In this document: positions 11,362-20,072 of the stretch, one piece after another | Position numbering within the stretch: position 1 is the stretch's first letter | Layout: each line of letters starts with the position of its first letter | Source of the DNA: Terriglobia bacterium | GTDB lineage: Bacteria; Acidobacteriota; Terriglobia; JAIQFV01 | Direction of reading: 5' to 3' | Length of the DNA stretch: 64,000 nucleotides | Assembly (NCBI GenBank): GCA_020072965.1 | Contig: JAIQFY010000004.1 | Coordinates: 62,001-126,000 of the forward strand | Made by a program: the position numbers and the translations under genes | Notes under the pieces: model-generated | The model's database searches: none | Told to the model about the DNA's origin: nothing | Seen by the model: the letters and a program-made list of their open reading frames with translations, nothing else

Positions 11362-13776
11362 GTGCCAAGGAACGTCTTTGTCTCAAGAAAGCTGAGCGTC
11401 ACAAGTCTGCTGGCGATCTTCGTTCTAATTTTCACCCTTGTCGCGGCATCCGCGGTTGTTCTGTTTGGTTATGCGGAAGGGCCGCCAGCAGGAGAGAACG
11501 GCTGGCCCGGGGGATCGGGCCTCAATTGCACAAGTTGTCACACCTCCTTTGCACTGAACTCCCCCGCCAGCAATAGCGGAATAACTATCTCCGGCTTCCC
11601 AACGCCCAGTTATGTACCCGGTCAACAATACACCTTGAACATCACTGTCGGATTGATTGGACCTCAGACCTCGCCGCCGCGAAGGCGTTATGGTTTTCAG
11701 ATTTCCGCCCGTTCAAGTTCCAGTGCAGGCAACCCTCAAGCAGGCACCTTTGCATTGATCGGGACCACAGGATTCGACACCGCGCTCGGATTTACCACAA
11801 CCACTTCTCCCACTCCGGTGAATGGAATCGTCTATGTTTCGCACAATCAGGCAGGGAACTGTTCCTTCGCTACGTCCTGCACATGGCAGGTAAATTGGAC
11901 CGCTCCCCCCGACACGTCGTTGGGCACGATCGAATTCGATATTGCGGGCAATTCGGCCGACGGAGATTTTACCAACCAAGGCGATTATATCCTGACCAAG
12001 GCGATTACTGTTTCCCCGGCTGCTCCCAGTCTGCCGCCTCAATTTGCTCCATCAAACCCGAGCTTTCCACACATCGGGAGCATTCATGGAGGCACAACAG
12101 TGACTCTGAACGGGTCCAACTTCGTGAATGGGGCGGTTGTGTTTTTTGGATCGAATCAGGTGGGCACGTCCTTCTTAAGCGCCTCTCAATTGACGGCTGT
12201 TTCGCCTCCCGCCAGCGCCGCCGGGACGGTGGACCTGAAGGTTCAGAATCCGGACGGCAAATCGTCTACGCTCGCCGGCGCATTTACGTACTTTGACGAT
12301 TCGACTTTGAAAATTGCTTATGCCGTTGCCACCCCGGCCGCGTCGAAGCAGGCCGATGTGGCGGCCACCAGTGAAGCCCCGGCGGGAAGTGGAATTTTCA
12401 GCTTCTCACAGAACAATATCCTGGTCACCACGGTGGGGACAGCTTCCGCGACACCCACAAAATCCTTCCTGATGTTTGCCTCCTCGAAGCCATTCAAAAG
12501 CGTGAACGGTCCTATCCCGAACAACACCGGGGTCGCGATCATCAACCGCTCCGGGAGCACGGCAAACTTGACCTTCACGCTCATCAACACCGATGGAACC
12601 ATCAAGGCGGGCCCGCAACCTGGACCGGCGCTGGCCGATGGGGCGCACCTTCAGGGGTTCATCACCGACGCGAATTTCTTTGGAGCCGCGGCAGACAACT
12701 TTGAAGGAACGTTGAAGGTCGACAGTACACAACCGGTCGGTGCGCTGACTTTGCAATTAACAAACAATCAGCAACCAAGAAATGAAGCGCTGTTCACCTC
12801 TTTTCCTGTGGCCGATCTCACGCAAGTTCCCGCCGTGGGGGCGAATCTGGTGTTTGCTCACTTGCTGGGGGGTGGGGGATTTCAAACGTTAATTGTGCTA
12901 ATGAATACGACCAGCAGCGCGATTTCAGGAAACGTTTTCTTCTTCAAAGACAGCCCGTCGATGCCAGGGTTTGATTTTGGCACCGGACCGCTCGCTCAAG
13001 TGGCCTACTCCATTCCTCCGTTCTCGGAGCAATCCGTGACCTCGATCGGAACGGGGGCGCTGACGGACGGTTTCGCTGTGGTTGTGCCCGACACCGGCAA
13101 AGCCACTCCGATCGGAACGGGGGTCTTTGTCTTCACTCAAGGGGCATTCACGGTCACCACCGCAGGGGTTCCCTCTTCCCCCGCGATTCAGTCGGGATTG
13201 ATTTTCGTGGATACCAATCCGACGGCAAGCGGGTTGGCTCAGTTTACTGGGGTCGCATTGGCGAATTCGTCATCGACCCAAACGGCAGATGTGTCGTTCA
13301 AGCTTCGCAAGCTCGCTGACGGGACGGTGGTGGCGAGCAGGGATCTGAGTCAGGTCCCCGGACACCATGCGCTCGGGCCCAACACCCACGACGCGCTGTT
13401 TGTCGACCAGATCTTTACCAATGGGGAAGCGAATCATTTTACAGGAACCCTTTCCATCGAGACCGCGAGTCCCGACGGCATTTCAGCGTTGACACTCTTG
13501 CAAACGAACAATCAGCGCGGGGATGCGCTCTTAACCACGCTGCCGGTGGCGACAGAGTCCTCTTCTACGGCGCCCGTGTTCTTTCCACAGCTGGTCGCTT
13601 TTGGGGGATTTCAAACGCAACTGATCCTGCTGAATCCGTCAGGAAACGCGGCAACGACTGGGACTTTGAACTTCCTCAACGAGGTGGGATCCCCGTTGGC
13701 CTTGCCGCTGAACGACCAGGTCAACAGCTCCTTTGGATACAACCTCCCGTCCAAGGGGGGATCAACCTATAAATAG
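11362..13776 (+). CDS. secreted multidomain protein: choice-of-anchor-V/CxxCH domain, IPT/TIG domain and repeated C-terminal modules
   Basis: 804 residues from GTG 11362, chosen because AAAGGGAG lies 8 bases upstream and because a signal peptide follows (hydrophobic residues 12-35). Residues 38-60 carry GPPAGENGWPGG..LNCTSCH; the CTSCH at 56-60 is a c-type haem signature, typical of the choice-of-anchor V region. An IPT/TIG immunoglobulin-like domain follows (about residues 230-320). The rest is repeats with recurring FSFSQ, TNNQRGD, PVADL and GGFQT motifs, also found in the protein at 21852-25919. The last module stops abruptly (LPSKGGSTYK). It is probably exported; function is unknown and haem binding is unproven. 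Confidence 0.75.
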   Translation: MPRNVFVSRKLSVTSLLAIFVLIFTLVAASAVVLFGYAEGPPAGENGWPGGSGLNCTSCHTSFALNSPASNSGITISGFPTPSYVPGQQYTLNITVGLIGPQTSPPRRRYGFQISARSSSSAGNPQAGTFALIGTTGFDTALGFTTTTSPTPVNGIVYVSHNQAGNCSFATSCTWQVNWTAPPDTSLGTIEFDIAGNSADGDFTNQGDYILTKAITVSPAAPSLPPQFAPSNPSFPHIGSIHGGTTVTLNGSNFVNGAVVFFGSNQVGTSFLSASQLTAVSPPASAAGTVDLKVQNPDGKSSTLAGAFTYFDDSTLKIAYAVATPAASKQADVAATSEAPAGSGIFSFSQNNILVTTVGTASATPTKSFLMFASSKPFKSVNGPIPNNTGVAIINRSGSTANLTFTLINTDGTIKAGPQPGPALADGAHLQGFITDANFFGAAADNFEGTLKVDSTQPVGALTLQLTNNQQPRNEALFTSFPVADLTQVPAVGANLVFAHLLGGGGFQTLIVLMNTTSSAISGNVFFFKDSPSMPGFDFGTGPLAQVAYSIPPFSEQSVTSIGTGALTDGFAVVVPDTGKATPIGTGVFVFTQGAFTVTTAGVPSSPAIQSGLIFVDTNPTASGLAQFTGVALANSSSTQTADVSFKLRKLADGTVVASRDLSQVPGHHALGPNTHDALFVDQIFTNGEANHFTGTLSIETASPDGISALTLLQTNNQRGDALLTTLPVATESSSTAPVFFPQLVAFGGFQTQLILLNPSGNAATTGTLNFLNEVGSPLALPLNDQVNSSFGYNLPSKGGSTYK

Positions 13777-14046
13777 GATTTTTGCGGGGGTGCGCCGTCA
13801 TGCGCCCTTTTCGTGTCGCATGATTTCATGGGGTGCCGAGCCATGTCTGTGGACACACCCCGCCCGTCCGAATAGATGGAACGGCAGCACGGATTAGCGG
13901 GATCCCACTCCAACCGCAGTTCACCACCGATCTGTGGAATCGTTCCCCCCTCGTCTTGTCAATTCCGGGTGGATGTGTTAAAAAAGAGCCCCTTGTCCGC
14001 TCCGAACGCGCCTTGGCGAATCGGGGTGTGTAAGCCCGCCGGCAGT

Positions 14047-14120
14047 TGGGAGGTCGTCCAACGGTAGGACTGCAGACTCTGGATCTGCGTATCGGGGTTC
14101 GAATCCCTGCCTCCCAGCCA
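14047..14120 (+). tRNA. tRNA-Gln (anticodon CTG), CCA encoded
   Basis: Acceptor stem TGGGAGG (14047-14053) pairs with CCTCCCA (14110-14116). The D arm is GTCC/GGAC, the anticodon stem GCAGA/TCTGC with loop CTCTGGA (anticodon CTG), and the T arm is CGGGG TTCGAAT CCCTG. G73 is followed by encoded CCA (14118-14120). All stems close, with one G-T pair in the T stem. Confidence 0.95.
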
Positions 14121-14545
14121 ATCACACTGGATCGTCCTTTCCTTTGGCCTTTTTCACGAATCTGTCTTTCCAAGGATTTTCTGCAAAACTTTTTCTCTTG
14201 CATGCGCATGAAGGAACCCCCCAAGGCAGCGGGGTCAGGAGATGGTTCATCCGTCGCTGTCGCCCTTCACAGTTTCAAAGGACATCTCACCGCTGTGAAA
14301 AGTCAGCCTTCGTTTTCCACCAAACCCGGAAGTGCTTGCGGATCCAGGTGGTTGCCCCAATTCGTGCAGCGATCTCACCCCGCCTGTTCCCCACTCCCTT
14401 TGAGATTGTGGCCCAAGGGGGCCTGTCCCTGCCCAACCCCAAAGAACCGCCCGAAGCAGGACTTTGAGACATAGCGCCCGCCCCCGAATTAAATCAAAGA
14501 TACCCAGCCATTGGCGGGTGAGCGGGAGAGGGGAAGGGGTTTTTT
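14121..14545. other. intergenic region, no gene seen
   Basis: About 425 bases between the tRNA and the arsenic operon promoter. Frames are open on the plus strand but their translations show no recognisable domain, no good ribosome binding site and no conserved pattern. Nothing further can be supported. Confidence 0.4.
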
Positions 14546-14589
14546 TTGACAGGGTCTATAAAATCTGATATCTGTATATCCGTATATAT
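14546..14589 (+). promoter_or_regulatory. arsR promoter/operator region
   Basis: TTGACA (14546-14551) follows a T-run and is 17 bp upstream of a weak TATCTG (14569-14574). Directly downstream lies a TATA-type repeated tract (GATATCTGTATATCCGTATATA, 14566-14587 in outline) with two copies of TATnnGTATA. Such AT-rich repeated or dyad tracts between -10 and the start are typical ArsR operators, so autorepression relieved by As(III) is likely. Confidence 0.5.
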
Positions 14590-14599
14590 GGAGGAATCA

Positions 14600-14986
14600 A
14601 TGAAAGAAACGGTCAAGACCTTCAAGGCGCTTTCAGATGAGACCCGCCTGCGGATCCTTCACCTCCTGATTGAGGCCGGGGAGATTTGCGTGTGCGATAT
14701 GGAAACAGTGCTGGGGTGTCCACAGGCCAAGGTGTCGCGGCACTTGACAATCCTCAAGAACGCGGGCCTCGTGGACGACCGCCGGGAAGGACTCTGGGTT
14801 TTGTACTCCTTGGTCAAACCGGCGGACTCCACCCATGCCGCCGTTCTCAAAATGCTTCGGGAGACCGGCGGCGGCGAGCTTTTTTCTCTCGATAAGAAAA
14901 AACTGCTGCAAGCGATCCAACAGGGACGGTGCAAGACATTCGGCGTGATCAAACCGGAGAAGATACCCCAATCTATGGCGCGATAG
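14600..14986 (+). CDS. arsR: arsenite-responsive repressor ArsR
   Basis: 128 residues from ATG 14600, preceded by GGAGG (14590-14594). Winged helix-turn-helix: FKALSDETRLRILHLL, then EICVCDMETVLG and QAKVSRHLTILKNAGLV. The CVCD motif is the three-coordinate As(III)/Sb(III) site of the classical ArsR subgroup, placed at the start of the DNA-reading helices. It is the first gene of the arsenic cluster; Acr3 follows after 325 bases. A frame extends upstream to another ATG at 14588, which would overlap the ribosome binding site and is less likely. Confidence 0.93.
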   Translation: MKETVKTFKALSDETRLRILHLLIEAGEICVCDMETVLGCPQAKVSRHLTILKNAGLVDDRREGLWVLYSLVKPADSTHAAVLKMLRETGGGELFSLDKKKLLQAIQQGRCKTFGVIKPEKIPQSMAR

Positions 14987-15311
14987 AATTTCAGGGAGGG
15001 CCCGCGAAGAACGAATAACAAAATAGTGACTTAATGGTGGAATATGTACCAAGTATGGGAAGAAAACTCCCCATTAGGAGCTTATCAACATAATTTGTGC
15101 CGGGAAGGTCAAGAAAATTTATCATTAGGAGGCCAGGAATACAGGAAGTTGAAAACCTTCAATCGGAAGAGAACCTGATGATCCCGCACCGGCGGGCTTT
15201 CCATCGACAACCCCCGGTGTCCTGGTTTCCTAATAGAATCTGGTTTTGGTTCCGGCTCAGGAAGCCAAGAATGCAAGGAGTCGAAAATCCCGGGTCTTAA
15301 CAAAATGCCTT
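14987..15311. repeat. arsR-acr3 spacer with imperfect direct repeats
   Basis: No gene seen. Two related segments, around 15129-15158 (GGAGGCCAGGAATACAGGAA...) and 15258-15288 (GGAAGCCAAGAATGCAAGGA...), match at most positions and look like copies of a short dispersed repeat. They interrupt what is otherwise a compact ars operon. Confidence 0.45.
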
Positions 15312-16394
<1,083 letters not shown>

Positions 16395-16403
16395 GGCAGG
16401 TCA

Positions 16404-16817
16404 ATGCGGAAAGAGAGAATCTTGTTCCTCTGTACCGGTAATTCCGCGCGGAGCCAGATGGCGGAAGGCTTGCTCAGGCACATGGCGGGTGATCGCTTTG
16501 AAGTCTTCAGCGCTGGGACGCACCCCGCGGGATTAAACCCCCACGCGGTTGCGGCCATGCACGAGATTGGAATCGACATTTCCGGCCACCGTTCGAAGCT
16601 TGTGGACGAACTTGCGGGACAATCATTCGATTGTGTATTCACGGTCTGCGACAACGCCAGGGAAGCCTGTCCTTTCTTTCCCGGCGGGGGCAGACGCATC
16701 CACCATAGCTTTGAAGATCCGGCGGCTGCGACTTCGGAGCGGCAATCGGAAGTGTTCCAACGAGTGCGTGATGAGATCGGCACACGCCTGCGGGAGTTCC
16801 TTCGTGACGGCGGGTAA
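16404..16817 (+). CDS. arsC: arsenate reductase, thioredoxin-coupled (LMW-phosphatase fold)
   Basis: 137 residues. It reduces arsenate to arsenite for export by Acr3. The N-terminal P-loop is CTGNSARS (CX5R, nucleophile Cys near residue 10). The redox pair lies in TVCDNAREACPFFPG, the two cysteines of the S. aureus pI258 ArsC type that use thioredoxin. Length and order match. It is 9 bases after acr3 and probably in the same transcript. Confidence 0.94.
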   Translation: MRKERILFLCTGNSARSQMAEGLLRHMAGDRFEVFSAGTHPAGLNPHAVAAMHEIGIDISGHRSKLVDELAGQSFDCVFTVCDNAREACPFFPGGGRRIHHSFEDPAAATSERQSEVFQRVRDEIGTRLREFLRDGG

Positions 16818-16907
16818 GCAGTCGTACGACTGACCGGCCGTGATGCTTGATGCTCCACGGGGTTTCCGGGATGCCGCCATCCGCATGAGGTTGCGGTAAG
16901 GAGACAA

Positions 16908-17366
16908 ATGTCAGAGTACCTTCAAACAACGGTAGATAAGTTCACATTCCGAGTGGCGACAGATCGCCTTTACACTCCCCATGGCGTCTGGGTCCTTTCC
17001 ATGCCGCCTCAAGGATCCTCTCGCGTTCGAATCGGGGTTACGGATTTCCTTCAGCAGCACAGTGGTGATGTGGCCTTTGTGAATGTCAAGCCGACGGGGA
17101 CCCAGCTCAAAGCGGGGGAGGAGTTCGCGGACATGGAGACGATGAAGATCACGCTGGGACTTCCTTCGCCCATCACCGGCACCCTCGTCGAGATCAATCC
17201 GTCCCTCGAACTCACACCCGAGGTCGTCAACCAGGATCCCTATGGCGAGGGTTGGCTGGCGGTGATCGAGGGCATGGATTGGGAATCGGACCGCGCCAAA
17301 TTGCTCGAGGCGCCGGCCTATTTTGCCGTCGTGCAGTCGCAAGCGGAGCAGGAGCTGAAATCATGA
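16908..17366 (+). CDS. GcvH-like lipoyl carrier protein in the arsenic locus
   Basis: 152 residues with the GcvH fold: HGVWVLSMPPQGSSRVRIGVTDF in outline, GDVAFVNVKPTGTQLKAGEEF, then the lipoylation loop ETMKITLGLPSPITGTLVEIN with Lys80 as the expected lipoyl lysine, and VNQDPYGEGWLAVIE. AAGGAG precedes the ATG. No P-, T- or L-protein genes are nearby, so a glycine cleavage role is not supported by context. The stop overlaps the next start (ATGA), so it is coupled to the DGC genes. Similar lipoate-binding proteins act as sulfur carriers in sHdr systems; whether this one carries sulfur or reacts with arsenicals is inference. Confidence 0.85.
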   Translation: MSEYLQTTVDKFTFRVATDRLYTPHGVWVLSMPPQGSSRVRIGVTDFLQQHSGDVAFVNVKPTGTQLKAGEEFADMETMKITLGLPSPITGTLVEINPSLELTPEVVNQDPYGEGWLAVIEGMDWESDRAKLLEAPAYFAVVQSQAEQELKS

Positions 17367-17797
17367 ATGATGATAAACGAACTGTGGTCGTCGTCCCGTG
17401 CAGCGGCATCGGCAAGCCCTTGGGAAGCGTGACCCGCGAGGCGGCATATGAATTGTGCGATCACCTGCGTCCGGGCGACACGCGGTTGGTGGCGCTCTCG
17501 AAGCTGGTTCTCGGCGACGAACCAGCCCTCGAGCGAGTGCGCACCCATCCGGCCGTCACGATCGATGGCTGCAAGCAGATGTGCGCATCGACGCTGGTAA
17601 AACACAGCGGCGGCACGGTGGCGCAGGAGGTCGCGGTGTTTGACGCCTTCCGAAACCACAAAGGTCTCAAGCCGGAAGGGATTGCCGAACTGAACGCGGA
17701 AGGCAGGGAGCTTGCGCGAATTATTGCTGAAGAGATCGCGGCGCAGGTCGATGCAATCATCCAGACCGGGAGCAAAGATGGAGGGCAACATGCCTAA
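17363..17797 (+). CDS. DGC-domain putative zinc-binding protein, copy 1
   Basis: 144 residues of the DGC (putative zinc-binding, PF08859-type) family. The N-terminal VVVVPCSGIGKPLGSVTREAAY gives the first Cys (CSG), ELCDHLRPGD a second, and TIDGCKQMCAS supplies the DGC motif plus another Cys. No signal peptide. The start overlaps the lipoyl gene stop by 4 bases and the end overlaps the next gene by 8 bases, so it is translationally coupled on both sides. Biochemical function of this family is not established; a cysteine-based metal or redox site is inferred. Confidence 0.8.
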   Translation: MNDDKRTVVVVPCSGIGKPLGSVTREAAYELCDHLRPGDTRLVALSKLVLGDEPALERVRTHPAVTIDGCKQMCASTLVKHSGGTVAQEVAVFDAFRNHKGLKPEGIAELNAEGRELARIIAEEIAAQVDAIIQTGSKDGGQHA

Positions 17798-18506
17798 GCT
17801 GCCTGAGCGAAAAGTGGGGATTGTCGCCTGTTCCGGTGAAGAACTGGCCGAGGGCACGGTCACGCGGTTGGCAGCGCTGAAGGTGCTGCACGAGTTGCGT
17901 CCGGGGAAGACGGTGACGATTTGTCTGCCGTTGTTTCTCGCGGGCGGCGAGGGAGACCGGGCCTTCGCACGGTTTCATCCCACCATCACCCTTGACGGCT
18001 GTGACCTTCGCTGCGCGGCTCGAGGAACTGAGATGTATTCGGGCAAGCCCACGGCAAGCATCGTGGTCAGCGACCTGGTCGCGAAACACCGGTTGGGCAA
18101 GGTTGAAGGACGCCGCCAACTGAATGCATCCGGTAGAGAAGCGGTTGAAGTGGCCGCCCAGCGACTCACGGAACTGGTCGATGAGATTCTTGGTCCCCCT
18201 GTACTCGTGGTCATCAATAAAGCAATGGCTGCGGCGGGGCCCCAACCAACCCAGTCTGTCGGATGGTCCTGCGGCGCCGGCATCCCAGCCAAAAAAATCC
18301 GTATCGATGGCAAAACGGTGGAATTGCTGGCGCTGCCACAGATCTTCGGGCAGTTTCGTGAGTTGGGACGCCGCCCCGAAACCGCCGCAGATGACCTGCT
18401 AGAAGCGGTGAAAATCTACAACATCGTACCACCTGAACAGGAGAAGGCTTACCGCGAAGCGATGGTCCGCGAGTACGCCGCATTCTGTCAGGAGGTGACG
18501 CCATGA
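17790..18506 (+). CDS. DGC-domain protein, copy 2, with C-terminal extension
   Basis: 238 residues from ATG 17790, preceded by GGAGGG (17780-17785). An in-frame ATG at 17778 is the alternative. The N-terminal about 165 residues parallel copy 1: GIVACSGEELAEGTVTRLAA, ELRPGK, TLDGCDLRCAA. The extra C-terminal segment (SVGWSCGAG, KKIRIDGKTVELLALPQIF, then IVPPEQEKAYREAMVREY) is absent from copy 1 and looks like a small fused domain of unknown role. It overlaps the OsmC gene by ATGA. The two copies probably act together. Confidence 0.78.
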   Translation: MPKLPERKVGIVACSGEELAEGTVTRLAALKVLHELRPGKTVTICLPLFLAGGEGDRAFARFHPTITLDGCDLRCAARGTEMYSGKPTASIVVSDLVAKHRLGKVEGRRQLNASGREAVEVAAQRLTELVDEILGPPVLVVINKAMAAAGPQPTQSVGWSCGAGIPAKKIRIDGKTVELLALPQIFGQFRELGRRPETAADDLLEAVKIYNIVPPEQEKAYREAMVREYAAFCQEVTP

Positions 18507-18976
18507 GCCGGATGGCGACTTATCACACCATGGTTCAATGGACGGGCGAGCATCGGGGCCACCTGGCCATGGGAAACGGTCCGGAAATGAGTTTCTCTGC
18601 CCCTCCGGACGCGCAAGGCCATGCCGGAGTGTTGACGCCGGAAGATGCCTTTGTCGCCGCGGCAAATACCTGCGTGATGTTGATGTTCATCTGGGCGGCG
18701 GAGCGCTTCCATCTCAACCTGCTGTCTTACGAGTGTCGCACCGAAGGCACCAAGCTGATAGAACTCGACCGCACCGAGATTTTCACGCGACTGTGTTTCC
18801 GGCCCGTAATTCGGGTGGCGTGTGATCCCGGCCAAAGGGAACTCATTGAGGCCAGAACACGGCGCGCGTTGCAGGCGGCACAGAAATATAGCCTGGTCGC
18901 CAATTCGGTCAAGTCAGAACTCGTTATGGATCCGGAAATCATGGTCACCGAGAACGTCGCAGCCGAATCCCATTGA
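18503..18976 (+). CDS. OsmC-family protein lacking the second redox cysteine
   Basis: 157 residues. OsmC/Ohr fold: the PEDAFVAAANTCVMLMF helix carries the first conserved Cys. The region where OsmC and Ohr have the partner Cys reads SLVANSVKSELV, with Ser-Val instead. Another Cys is present in YECRTEG. OsmC proteins usually reduce organic peroxides with a Cys pair; loss of the partner suggests a changed reaction or a carrier role. It starts at the stop of the second DGC gene (ATGA) and closes the coupled four-gene set. Confidence 0.85.
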   Translation: MSRMATYHTMVQWTGEHRGHLAMGNGPEMSFSAPPDAQGHAGVLTPEDAFVAAANTCVMLMFIWAAERFHLNLLSYECRTEGTKLIELDRTEIFTRLCFRPVIRVACDPGQRELIEARTRRALQAAQKYSLVANSVKSELVMDPEIMVTENVAAESH

Positions 18977-19007
18977 CCCGCCGCAGAAGTGAACGAGGGG
19001 AAGTCCT

Positions 19008-19129
19008 ATGGAGAAACTCGATGTGCCGCTCAGGACACGTGCCCTTCCGGGACGGCATTTGGAGGATGGAGACTCTGCATGAAAGAGAAAATCGAAATCA
19101 TGGACTGAGTGTGCTCCTGCGCACGGTAG
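19008..19129 (+). other. two tiny overlapping frames with good ribosome binding sites, one interrupted by UGA
   Basis: ATG 19008, preceded by GAGGGG, encodes 24 residues ending at TGA 19080-19082. This overlaps ATG 19079, which opens MKEKIEIMD, then TGA (19106-19108), then VCSCAR and TAG (19127-19129). If the TGA were read as Sec the peptide would be MKEKIEIMD-U-VCSCAR. A 6-bp hairpin (CTGGAC 19131-19136 with GTCCAG 19147-19152) lies downstream. This may be a decayed thiol-protein gene or chance; I do not assign a product. Confidence 0.2.
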
Positions 19130-19176
19130 GCTGGACTCTGTCCTATGTCCAGGTGTGACCCCTTTTAAGTAAGAGT

Positions 19177-20004
19177 ATGAGCGTTCCTATTCCCATTCAA
19201 CATATCCGTGATCATTACGATCGCCTTTCCACCTATTACCGGACGTTGTGGGGGGTGCACCTCCATCATGGTTACTGGGAAGACAACGAGCCCCAGTCCG
19301 TAGCCCAGGTGAACCTCGTCAGGAAATTGGCAGAGCTGGCGGAGCTATGCCCTTCGATGCATATTCTCGACGTGGGGTGCGGGCTGGGAGGGTCATCGCT
19401 GTGGTTGGCCGAGAACCTGGAAGCCACGGTCGTCGGGCTGACCCTGAGCGAGGTGCAGGCGCGGATGGCGCACACGGAGGCGATGAGGTCGGGGCTCGAA
19501 GGACGGGTCTCTTTTCATTTGGGTGATGCCCGGCATTTGCCCTTTGCTGCGGGTCGCTTCGACGTCGTCTGGATCATCGAGTGCAGCGAACACGTGGAAG
19601 ACAAGCAATCATTTCTCGCCGGCTGTAGCCGGGTTTTGAGGATAGGCGGAAAGCTGGCGATCTGTGCATGGCTGAAGGCGGACGGGCTTTCTCGAGAGGA
19701 GGAAGAGGCATTCATCGAACCGGTCTGCGGCGGATTCTTGTGTCCTTCTTTGGAGACCATGAACAATTACCGGCGCTGGATGGAAGAGAGTGGCTTCACG
19801 GTTCTTCACGCGCTCGACATCACCCCCCGGGTTGAAAAGACCTGGACTGTGTGTACAAAGATCGTGCAACGGCCGGAGGTGAAGCTTCTGCTTCAGCTTG
19901 GAGATGAAAGCATCCTCAATTTTGTGAACGCTTTTGAAGCTATCCGGAAGGCCTACGCCCAGCGAAAGATGCTGTACGGGATGATGGTAGCTGAGAAACG
20001 ATAA
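19177..20004 (+). CDS. SAM-dependent methyltransferase, tocopherol/sterol-type class I
   Basis: 275 residues. N-terminal IRDHYDRLSTYYRTLWGVHLHHGYW in outline resembles the gamma-tocopherol/sarcosine-type methyltransferases. Motif I is ILDVGCGLGGSSLWLAE, motif II region ARHLPFAAGRFDVVWIIECSEHVED, motif III VLRIGGKLAICAW. It does not have the conserved cysteine arrangement expected of the arsenite methyltransferase ArsM as far as I can see, so arsenic methylation is not claimed. It lies about 200 bases after the OsmC gene, same strand; the substrate is unknown. Confidence 0.82.
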   Translation: MSVPIPIQHIRDHYDRLSTYYRTLWGVHLHHGYWEDNEPQSVAQVNLVRKLAELAELCPSMHILDVGCGLGGSSLWLAENLEATVVGLTLSEVQARMAHTEAMRSGLEGRVSFHLGDARHLPFAAGRFDVVWIIECSEHVEDKQSFLAGCSRVLRIGGKLAICAWLKADGLSREEEEAFIEPVCGGFLCPSLETMNNYRRWMEESGFTVLHALDITPRVEKTWTVCTKIVQRPEVKLLLQLGDESILNFVNAFEAIRKAYAQRKMLYGMMVAEKR

Positions 20005-20072
20005 CGGTTTAATCAGCGGGGGATGAGTTCATCAGTCAGGGGTCAACAAAACATCGTTCAGTCTCGAGCGTA

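Noticed and set aside
13787-13812. Hairpin GGGTGCGC..GCGCCC with short T-run after the secreted protein gene
   Set aside because: The stem is bulged and the same sequence type recurs near 59952 as a dispersed repeat, so I did not call it a terminator.
14121-14474. Open frames downstream of the tRNA gene
   Set aside because: They overlap the tRNA or lack a start signal and show no protein pattern.
16908-17366. Bona fide glycine cleavage H protein
   Set aside because: No gcvP, gcvT or lpd nearby and the gene is translationally coupled to DGC genes, so the name GcvH-like is kept without the pathway role.
19177-20004. Arsenite methyltransferase ArsM
   Set aside because: Proximity to ars genes is suggestive, but the sequence has the tocopherol/sterol-type methyltransferase N-terminus and no convincing ArsM cysteine set.
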